This document shows, one piece after another, positions 1 to 5,361 of a stretch of 6,936 nt of DNA. The position numbers were made by a program, and so were the translations under genes. The stretch covers positions 1 through 6,936 of the forward strand of contig JALSRY010000762.1 in assembly GCA_026984555.1 (NCBI GenBank). The letters run 5' to 3'. The notes below the pieces were generated by a model that saw nothing but the letters and a program-made list of their open reading frames with translations, had not been told where the DNA came from and made no database searches. This stretch comes from Phycisphaerae bacterium. Lineage in GTDB: Bacteria > Planctomycetota > Phycisphaerae > UBA1845 > Fen-1342. Numbering within the stretch: the stretch's first letter is position 1; every line of letters starts with the position of its first letter.

Positions 1-1
1 C

Positions 2-1591
2 ATGTCCGCCTACATGGTCGTCACCAACACCGTGATTCCCTGGTGGCAAATGGTGATGTGGCTGATCGGCCTCGCCGTGCTCGGGGTGCTGTTCGCGTTC
101 CCGCTCAAACGCCGGTTCATCAACGAAGAACAACTGCCCTTCCCCGAGGGTCGCGCGGCCGGCGTCGTGCTCGACGCACTCCACAGCGAGGACGAAGACG
201 GCGGTAAGAACGTCTTGCCGGCCAAGCTGCTGGTGATCTTCGGCGTGATCGCCGGCCTGCTGAAGCTCGGACAATCGCACAAGCTCATGGAGTGGCTGCG
301 CGAGTACAGTCTCCCCGCCTTTTCCATCCCCGAAATGCTCGACAAGTGGTACTACCGCTGCGTCGAAAAGTTCGGCTGGTGGATGCCCAACATCTTGGGC
401 ACCCCCTGGCGCGAGCTGACCCTGCGTCCGTCCTTCGATATCGCCATGATCGCCGCCGGCGGACTCATGGGCATCCGCACCGGCGTCTCGCTCATGATCG
501 GCGCCGTCGTCAATTTCTGCATCCTCGCACCGATCATGGTGCAGCGCGGCGACATCCTCGGAACCGTCGGCAGCGACGGCCTGTTGCATTTCGGCTTCCG
601 GCCCATCGCCACCTGGTCGCTCTGGGGCGGCGTCGCGATGATGACCACCGCCTCGCTCTATTCGTTCCTCGCCAAGCCCCAGATGCTGCTCAGCTCGTTC
701 TCGCGTCTCTTCGCCCGCAACAAGAACCGCGGCGAGGACTGCCTGCGCCACATCGAGCTGCCCCTTTGGGTTTCGCTCGTCGGCGTGCCCGTCGTCGGCG
801 GCTACCTCATCTACATCGCCCACGCGTTCTTCCACGTGCAGTTCTGGATGGGCGCGATCGCCGTCCCGATGGTCTTCGTGTTCACGTTGATCGCCGTCAA
901 TTCCACCGCGCTCACGTCGATCACCCCCACGGGCGCCCTCGGCAAGATCACCCAGCTCTGCTACGGGGCGATCGCGCCCGGAAACATCACCACCAACATC
1001 GCCACCGCCAGCCTCAGCGCCGAAGTCGCCGGCAGCGCCTCCAACCTCATCCAGAACATCAAGCCGGGGTACATGCTTGGCGGCAAGCCCCGCCTCCAGG
1101 CCGCCGGCCACGTCATCGGCGCGTTCGCCGGCGCCCTCGCATCCGTCGCCGTCTTCTACCCCCTGTTCCTGCGGAACAACCCCGCCGGACTCATTTCGGA
1201 GGAATACCCCTACCCCGCCGTGACCGTCTGGAAGGCCGTCGCCGAGCTGCTCACCAAGGGAATCGACGAACTACCCACCACCGCCCTCTACGCGGTCATC
1301 ATCGGCGGCGTGCTCGGCATCCTGTTCGAGCTCTTCAAACAGCAGACCAAGGGCAAGTTCCCCGTTTCCGCCGTCGGGATCGGCCTCGCCTTCATCATCC
1401 CGTTCGATATCTGCCTGGCGATGTTCTGCGGCTCGTTCGTCTTCTGGCTGATCGGGCGCATCTGGCCGCGCCCCGAGCAACGCATGAACGAGGTCTTTGT
1501 GCAAAACCAGGAATCCATCTGCGCCGGCGGCATTGCCGGCGCCGCCCTGATAGGCGTCGCGGTCATGGCGCTCGAACTCTTCGTGCTGTAG
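2..1591 (+). CDS. OPT-family oligopeptide/metal-chelate transporter, 5' partial
   Basis: This is an integral inner-membrane protein of the OPT superfamily, whose members take up small peptides or metal-chelate complexes, usually driven by protons. Only 529 residues are visible. The family is usually 600-700 long and has membrane segments before the part seen here, so the first Met is internal and the gene continues left of the window. Family signatures are clear: LPFPEGRA (about 45-52), PTGALGK (309-315), APGNITTN (325-332), AEVAGSASN (340-348) and KPGYMLGGKPR (354-364). About ten hydrophobic segments are visible, including roughly 12-35, 73-90, 160-180, 203-223, 254-276, 281-303, 367-390, 428-447, 455-487 and 508-529. 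The spacing of conserved blocks resembles the prokaryotic OPT branch rather than fungal/plant YSL proteins, but the substrate cannot be read from sequence. It ends in TAG, and a lipoprotein gene begins 55 bases later on the same strand, with no terminator visible between them. Confidence 0.93.
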   Translation: MSAYMVVTNTVIPWWQMVMWLIGLAVLGVLFAFPLKRRFINEEQLPFPEGRAAGVVLDALHSEDEDGGKNVLPAKLLVIFGVIAGLLKLGQSHKLMEWLREYSLPAFSIPEMLDKWYYRCVEKFGWWMPNILGTPWRELTLRPSFDIAMIAAGGLMGIRTGVSLMIGAVVNFCILAPIMVQRGDILGTVGSDGLLHFGFRPIATWSLWGGVAMMTTASLYSFLAKPQMLLSSFSRLFARNKNRGEDCLRHIELPLWVSLVGVPVVGGYLIYIAHAFFHVQFWMGAIAVPMVFVFTLIAVNSTALTSITPTGALGKITQLCYGAIAPGNITTNIATASLSAEVAGSASNLIQNIKPGYMLGGKPRLQAAGHVIGAFAGALASVAVFYPLFLRNNPAGLISEEYPYPAVTVWKAVAELLTKGIDELPTTALYAVIIGGVLGILFELFKQQTKGKFPVSAVGIGLAFIIPFDICLAMFCGSFVFWLIGRIWPRPEQRMNEVFVQNQESICAGGIAGAALIGVAVMALELFVL

Positions 1592-1630
1592 CCGCCCGCG
1601 ACGTGGCCGCGGACATACACGACTGCCCCC

Positions 1631-1638
1631 AGCGGAGG
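1631..1638 (+). promoter_or_regulatory. Ribosome binding site for the lipoprotein gene
   Basis: AGCGGAGG lies 8 bases before the GTG at 1647. It supports that GTG as the start, and the reading frame from there opens directly into a lipoprotein signal peptide. Confidence 0.6.
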
Positions 1639-1646
1639 CCGTTTTC

Positions 1647-2660
1647 GTGAAAGCGAATGCAAGAACCATCCTCTTCGCCGCGACGCTGGCCACCGGCACG
1701 CTCATCGCCGGTTGTTCCGACATCTACCCCGAACCCAGCCAGGACGCCGTCTACTATTACCTCGCCGGCGCCCGTCTGCACGGAAAGGTGCGCGTGTGCT
1801 GGCCCGAGGGACAGGAATATGTAACACGCATCACCAAGGCCGACGCCGAACTCGCCAAACTGCTCGCCCCGCTGCGGGCATTGCTCGACCCCGGCGTGCT
1901 CTGGCCGCCCGACGACCCCCGCTGGCAAGACCAAGACGCAGTCAAGAACCGTGCCACCGAGCTCGCCGATCTCCTCAGCGACGAGGCCCGCCAGCAACGC
2001 CAGGAAGCACTCGACGCACTCGAACAGGAGATCGACGACCTGCCACCCTCGCTCAAGCTCACCGGCAAGGCCGAAGAAGAAGCCTTCAAGAAACGGCTGC
2101 ACGCCGCGCTCATGGTCGACGGCCAGCCCCTGCGCGACCACGTCGCCGCCCTCGAGTCCGTCGCCGAGGCTTTCCGCGACCTCTACGCCAAGGCGGCCAC
2201 GTGCGCCGAAACGATCGACCCCGACATCGCGGAGTTCGGCTACGCCGACGAAACCTGCCGGCGCGAGGTGATGCGGCTGTACAAGGCCGCGCGTGACGCG
2301 GTTTCGGCGCAATACCAGCGTTTTCTGCGCCACGCCGCGACGCGGATGAACACCATCCGCGAAACGATCGACACGTTGGACAAGAAAAAACAACGCGAGC
2401 GCTACACGCTGCTCGACAACGAACGCACCTATTACAAGCGCACGTTCGAACGCCGCGCGCGGAAAATCCAGTCCCTCATCCGCCACGCCGAACGCGAACT
2501 CAGCGACGCGCACCGCAAGAAAGATGCCGCCGCCAAACGCCGCATCGCCTTCCTGAAACGCCAGATCGAGCGTTACCAGGCGCTCGTCGCCGCGACACAG
2601 CAGCAGAAGCGGGCGATTGTCGACGGCAACGGCGTGGCCCCCACCACCGCGAACCAATAG
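1647..2660 (+). CDS. Lipoprotein of unknown function with basic C-terminal coiled coil
   Basis: I do not recognise the family. The 337-residue product starts at GTG and has a type II signal peptide: a basic start (K2, R6), a hydrophobic stretch (about 8-21) and the lipobox LIAGC with lipidated Cys23. Ser at +2 does not match the inner-membrane retention signal known from enterobacteria, so outer-membrane placement is the simpler inference. The mature protein is mostly helical and very charged. Residues 95-185 include helices rich in E, A and L. Residues about 205-325 form a long Lys/Arg/Glu-rich stretch likely to be a coiled coil or helical bundle, with runs such as DKKKQRER (245-252). Three other cysteines (51, 186, 204) could form a disulfide outside the cytoplasm. 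It follows the OPT transporter by 55 bases with a good ribosome binding site, so co-transcription is likely and an envelope partner role is possible but unproven. Structural scaffold or periplasm-spanning roles are alternatives. The coding call is firm; the function is unknown. Confidence 0.85.
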   Translation: MKANARTILFAATLATGTLIAGCSDIYPEPSQDAVYYYLAGARLHGKVRVCWPEGQEYVTRITKADAELAKLLAPLRALLDPGVLWPPDDPRWQDQDAVKNRATELADLLSDEARQQRQEALDALEQEIDDLPPSLKLTGKAEEEAFKKRLHAALMVDGQPLRDHVAALESVAEAFRDLYAKAATCAETIDPDIAEFGYADETCRREVMRLYKAARDAVSAQYQRFLRHAATRMNTIRETIDTLDKKKQRERYTLLDNERTYYKRTFERRARKIQSLIRHAERELSDAHRKKDAAAKRRIAFLKRQIERYQALVAATQQQKRAIVDGNGVAPTTANQ

Positions 2661-2679
2661 AATGTTTTCGGTAAATGCC

Positions 2680-2761
2680 CCGAGACGGCTCTTGCCTCGG
2701 AGAAACACCGGCAAGACGCAAAACCCCGGCCGCCCCCCTTCCACGACCTCCTGACCCGGGG
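2680..2761 (+). repeat. Cluster of overlapping inverted repeats in the 183-base gap
   Basis: The gap between the lipoprotein and the next gene contains several possible stems. CCGAG (2680-2684) pairs with CTCGG (2696-2700). TCTTGCC (2690-2696) pairs perfectly with GGCAAGA (2710-2716) across a 13-base loop. CCCCGG (2724-2729) can pair with CCGGGG (2756-2761). The first two stems share base 2696, so they partly exclude each other. None is followed by a T-run on either strand, so I do not call an intrinsic terminator. They may be the leader of the downstream mRNA, or chance pairing in GC-rich DNA. I see no convincing sigma70 promoter in this gap. Confidence 0.35.
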
Positions 2762-2830
2762 GGACGCGTGCCGGCGCCAGGGGGCTACATGCGGCAGACG
2801 CGAGCCGGTCGTGTCGGTATCGTGGTTGCC

Positions 2831-2838
2831 GGAGAGGG
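2831..2838 (+). promoter_or_regulatory. Ribosome binding site deciding the start at 2844
   Basis: GGAGAGGG ends 5 bases before the ATG at 2844. An in-frame GTG exists upstream at 2811, but it would add 11 residues before the signal peptide and would put this purine-rich site inside the coding region. The ATG at 2844 is therefore preferred. Confidence 0.65.
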
Positions 2839-2843
2839 CGTCG

Positions 2844-4187
2844 ATGAACCAACGGCGATCGGAAACCCGCACGCGGACCAACCTTGCGGCGGTCGTGTTC
2901 GCGCTGACCGCGGCACTGCCGGCGCTGGGCCACCCCGGCCAGCACATGGGCCTCAAGATCTTCATCACCGACGACGCCGTGCGGTACGACATCCTCATGT
3001 CGGCCGATCTCCGCAACATGATCGTGCCGACCGACGCCTCGGCCTTTTACTACAACGGGCCGAAGAAGTGTTTCCTGTTCGTGGACCCCAAGATCGAACA
3101 GAAAACCCGCGACGCGTACCAGGAGTTCTTCAAGAAGAAAAACGCCGTCACCATCGACGGCGTGCGGGTTTTGCCCGTCCTCGAAAAACTCAAGTTCATC
3201 CCCTACATCGTGCCGGGCATGACCGACAGCCCCCTGAACTACCCGCCCGATGTCGAAATCACCCTCGCCTATCCGACCAAGGGGCGCCCCAAGCAGGTGA
3301 CGATGGTCTGGGAGCTCTTCCCGCAAGACCCCACCCGCGCCGCGTTCGGGCTCCCCTCGTCGGTCGAAGTCATGGCCGAAATCGACGCCTACGACCAGAA
3401 CAAGGTCATCTTCTTCACCGCCGACGAACCCGAGTACACCTGGCACTATTCCAACAAACCCGCCCGCAAACGCGTGCGCCCCGTCGTCGCAACCTTCCAG
3501 CCCAGGACGATCCCCATCCCCCTCCTGTCCCTGGCGGCGCTCGTCGTCGGCGGACTCGGACTGTTCGGGCTGCGTTTCGCGCCGGCGCTGCGCAAATCTC
3601 GCGGCCCCGCGATCGGCCTGGTGATCGCGGCCCTCCTGGCGGCCGGCTTCACACGCGGCTACTACGTCAAACGCGTGCCCCTCCCGTGGGAACAACAGGT
3701 CGAGATCCCCGACAACCAGCGGGCCATCGAGCTCTTCGAAACTCTCCAACGCAACGTCTACCGCGCCTTCGACTACAAGAGCGAAAGCGACATCTACGAC
3801 GTGCTCGACCAGAGCGTTGACGGCGACCTGCTCGACCAGATCTACAACGAGGTCTACCAGAGCCTGATCCTGCGCGACCAGGGCGGCGCCGTCGCTCGCA
3901 TCGAGTCCGTCAACTTCCTCGATACCGCCGTCGTCTCCAAGGGCGTCGAGCCCGGAACCCACATCCCCGCATTCAAGGTCCGCTCGCGCTGGCGCGTGCG
4001 CGGCATCGTCCGCCACTGGGGCCACGCCCACCGACGTACCAACGAATACAGCGCCATCTTCACCGTCGCCCAGCGCGGCAACGCCTGGAAAATCACCGGC
4101 GTCGAAAACATCGAGCAACGACGCATCGTCAAGCCCGGCGACGACCCGAGCGTCGCCCCGCGACCCAGCCAGCAGGGACCGTTCTGA
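2844..4187 (+). CDS. Secreted two-domain membrane protein of unknown family
   Basis: I do not recognise this 447-residue family. It begins with a signal peptide: four Arg in the first 11 residues, a hydrophobic core at about 14-28 and an A-L-G cleavage motif ending at Gly29. The mature chain would then begin HPGQHM. Residues 30-222 look like a beta-rich extracytoplasmic domain. Two hydrophobic helices follow (about 224-244 and 256-272), joined by a short Arg/Lys-rich loop. By the positive-inside rule the loop is cytoplasmic, so residues 275-447 return to the outside. The C-terminal domain carries a conserved-looking block RHWGHAHRRTNEY (390-402) in a run of alternating strands ending in WKITGVENIEQRR, which recalls small cone-shaped (NTF2-like) folds, but this is only an impression. 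The tail after about 430 is Pro/Gln-rich and disordered. The gene lies 183 bases after the lipoprotein on the same strand and converges on mrp with a 43-base gap that holds no obvious terminator. The coding call is strong; the role is unknown. Confidence 0.85.
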   Translation: MNQRRSETRTRTNLAAVVFALTAALPALGHPGQHMGLKIFITDDAVRYDILMSADLRNMIVPTDASAFYYNGPKKCFLFVDPKIEQKTRDAYQEFFKKKNAVTIDGVRVLPVLEKLKFIPYIVPGMTDSPLNYPPDVEITLAYPTKGRPKQVTMVWELFPQDPTRAAFGLPSSVEVMAEIDAYDQNKVIFFTADEPEYTWHYSNKPARKRVRPVVATFQPRTIPIPLLSLAALVVGGLGLFGLRFAPALRKSRGPAIGLVIAALLAAGFTRGYYVKRVPLPWEQQVEIPDNQRAIELFETLQRNVYRAFDYKSESDIYDVLDQSVDGDLLDQIYNEVYQSLILRDQGGAVARIESVNFLDTAVVSKGVEPGTHIPAFKVRSRWRVRGIVRHWGHAHRRTNEYSAIFTVAQRGNAWKITGVENIEQRRIVKPGDDPSVAPRPSQQGPF

Positions 4188-4230
4188 TCCCCGCGTCTCC
4201 GCCGCCGCCACCAGCCCCCCAACAATCCGC

Positions 4231-5079
4231 TCAGCCGTCGATCTTGAGCTGCGGTGCTTGCTGCGCGTGGCCCGGCTTGCCCTCGAGCCCCTCCACCAGC
4301 CGACTCACCACCTCCTCGATGGCTTCCGTCACGTGCGACTGACCCTCGAAATTACGAAACAACGCCCCCTCGTCGCCGTTGCGACGAATCGCGATGTTGA
4401 GCGGAATACCACCCAGAAACGGCACTTCGAGACGTGCCGCCGCCGCCTCCGCACCACCGTGACCGAACGTCTCCTCCCGGTGACCGCACTGGGGGCAGAT
4501 GTGATAGCTCATGTTCTCCACGATCCCCAGCGCCTCCACCCCCAGCTTCTGATACATCCGCAGGGCCTTCACCGCATCGAGCAACGCGACATCCTGCGGC
4601 GTACACACGACAACCGCCCCCGTGAGCGGGATCGTCTGCGTGAGCGTGAGCGGAATGTCGCCCGTACCCGGCGGAAGGTCCACGATCAGGCAGTCGATGG
4701 CACCCCACACGCATCGCCCCAGGAACTCCGACACGTATTTCTGCGCCATCGGACCCCGCCAAATCACGGCCTCCCCTTCCGGCACGAGGTAGCCCATGCT
4801 CATGATCGGGATGCCCTCTTTCTCAGGCGGAACAATCAGCCCATCCTCACCAATGTACGGCTGCGCCCCCATCGTCCCCGTGAGCATCGGCAACGACGGA
4901 CCATACACGTCAGCGTCCAGCAGGGCCGTCTTGAGCCCCTTGCGCTGCATCCCGGCGGCAAACAACGCCGCCACCGTGCTCTTGCCGACGCCGCCCTTGC
5001 CGGCCCCGACCGCGATGACATGCTTGACCTCGTCGAGCGGACTGCCCTGCCGCCCCGGGTCTGACGGATTCTCACTCAT
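4231..5079 (-). CDS. mrp: Mrp/NBP35-type Fe-S cluster carrier ATPase (ApbC-like)
   Basis: This cytosolic P-loop ATPase belongs to the MRP/NBP35/ApbC group, which binds a [4Fe-4S] cluster at a dimer interface and delivers it to target proteins. The 282-residue product shows the deviant Walker A GKGGVGKST (27-35) with the signature Lys28, the switch region DADVYGPSLP (55-64), the Walker B-like block DCLIVDLPPGTGD (129-141) and the cluster-binding CPQC (Cys195, Cys198) after VENMSYHI. It lacks the N-terminal MIP18/DUF59-like domain found in longer Mrp proteins, which is a common short form. The ATG at 5079 is chosen over an open frame extending to 5232: it has an AAAGGA site 8 bases upstream, and the extra 51 residues carry no family similarity. 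A possible promoter lies upstream at 5167-5195. It is divergent from the ClC gene and convergent with the unknown membrane protein, so it is probably monocistronic. Confidence 0.95.
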   Translation of the reverse strand: MSENPSDPGRQGSPLDEVKHVIAVGAGKGGVGKSTVAALFAAGMQRKGLKTALLDADVYGPSLPMLTGTMGAQPYIGEDGLIVPPEKEGIPIMSMGYLVPEGEAVIWRGPMAQKYVSEFLGRCVWGAIDCLIVDLPPGTGDIPLTLTQTIPLTGAVVVCTPQDVALLDAVKALRMYQKLGVEALGIVENMSYHICPQCGHREETFGHGGAEAAAARLEVPFLGGIPLNIAIRRNGDEGALFRNFEGQSHVTEAIEEVVSRLVEGLEGKPGHAQQAPQLKIDG

Positions 5080-5087
5080 GCGCTTGT

Positions 5088-5093
5088 CCTTTT
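5088..5093 (-). promoter_or_regulatory. Ribosome binding site for mrp
   Basis: Read on the minus strand, AAAGGA stands 8 bases before the ATG whose first base is 5079. This fixes the short 282-residue form as the likely product. Confidence 0.65.
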
Positions 5094-5122
5094 TCGTCCG
5101 ATGTTTACCCCCGCAGGCGGTA

Positions 5123-5152
5123 CCGAGTCGGCTCGGCGGGCGTTTCGCCGAC
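5123..5152 (-). repeat. Nested inverted repeats in the predicted mrp leader
   Basis: Three alternative stems overlap here. CCGAG (5123-5127) pairs with CTCGG (5132-5136) across a 4-base loop. GTCGGC (5127-5132) pairs with GCCGAC (5147-5152). TCGGCG (5133-5138) pairs with CGCCGA (5146-5151) across a 7-base loop. They exclude one another in part and fall in the predicted mrp leader, between the candidate promoter and the ribosome binding site. They could be competing mRNA structures or a protein-binding site. No T-run follows on either strand, so they are not a simple terminator. Confidence 0.4.
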
Positions 5153-5166
5153 CACCCGACGGGAGA

Positions 5167-5195
5167 TTGATAGACGCCAACACCCGGCTTGTCCA
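5167..5195 (-). promoter_or_regulatory. Candidate sigma70-like promoter for mrp
   Basis: On the minus strand the -35 box TGGACA (5195-5190) matches 5 of 6 consensus bases. A 17-base spacer follows, then the -10 box TATCAA (5172-5167), which matches 4 of 6. Transcription would start near 5160 and give a leader of about 80 bases. The local dip in GC around the -10 box supports the call. It rests on motif inspection only. Confidence 0.45.
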
Positions 5196-5235
5196 CCGCG
5201 ACGAACCCCGGCCCCCACCGGAACCGCCTCACCCG

Positions 5236-5269
5236 GGCTGGCCCACGCCGAGAAATCCGAGGCCCAGCC
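5236..5269. repeat. Imperfect inverted repeat between the divergent promoters
   Basis: GGCTGG (5236-5241) and CCAGCC (5264-5269) are exact inverted copies. Past one C/C mismatch the arms extend by two more pairs (5243-5244 with 5261-5262). The spacer contains CCGAG twice (5248-5252 and 5257-5261) in direct orientation, 9 bases apart. The site lies about 40 bases upstream of the mrp -35 and about 54 bases upstream of the clc -35, so an operator or activator site serving both genes is possible. In DNA this GC-rich, chance repeats are common. Confidence 0.3.
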
Positions 5270-5290
5270 GCCTCCCGCCGGCACTCCCGG

Positions 5291-5314
5291 ACCGCCTTGT
5301 CGACGCGGTTTTTT
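5291..5314 (+). terminator. Weak intrinsic-terminator-like stem with T-run
   Basis: ACCGC (5291-5295) pairs with GCGGT (5305-5309) across a 9-base loop, and five further T residues follow (5310-5314). On the plus strand this resembles a short rho-independent terminator. No plus-strand gene ends nearby, because the neighbour to the left is mrp on the minus strand. Its job could be to stop plus-strand transcription coming through mrp before it reaches the clc promoter. The stem is short, so the call is tentative. Confidence 0.3.
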
Positions 5315-5322
5315 CGCCCCGC

Positions 5323-5351
5323 GGGACAGGCGGCCCCGAACGTGGTATAAG
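5323..5351 (+). promoter_or_regulatory. Candidate promoter for the ClC gene, nearly leaderless
   Basis: GGGACA (5323-5328) matches 4 of 6 bases of a -35 box. It stands exactly 17 bases before TATAAG (5346-5351), which matches 5 of 6 bases of a -10 box. The expected start of transcription is about 5357-5359, only 3-5 bases before the ATG at 5362. No Shine-Dalgarno sequence precedes that ATG, which agrees with a leaderless or near-leaderless message. Confidence 0.45.
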
Positions 5352-5361
5352 AGCGTGTCTT

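Noticed and set aside
2..4. ATG at the left edge as the true start of the OPT gene
   Set aside because: The family has membrane segments before this point and the visible part is too short. No upstream sequence is available for a ribosome binding site, so the Met is taken as internal.
1596..1612. A CCGCG/CGCGG hairpin just after the OPT stop as a terminator
   Set aside because: It has a 5-base stem and no T-run, and a ribosome binding site and lipoprotein start follow within 35 bases, so read-through is more likely.
292..1650. A 452-codon plus-strand frame inside the OPT gene
   Set aside because: The product is Arg/His/Pro-rich low-complexity sequence from a frame shifted against a clear OPT reading frame.
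1563..4211. An 882-codon open frame on the minus strand opposite the lipoprotein and the two-domain membrane protein
   Set aside because: The translation is the Asp/Gly/Val/Glu-rich composition typical of antisense frames in GC-rich genes, with no domain. Both plus-strand genes it covers have signal peptides, ribosome binding sites and sensible composition.
4258..5064. A 268-codon plus-strand frame opposite mrp
   Set aside because: It is an Arg/His-rich antisense shadow of a well-supported Mrp ATPase.
5080..5232. A 51-residue N-terminal extension of mrp
   Set aside because: It runs through the candidate promoter and inverted repeats, has no family similarity, and the internal ATG at 5079 has a good ribosome binding site.
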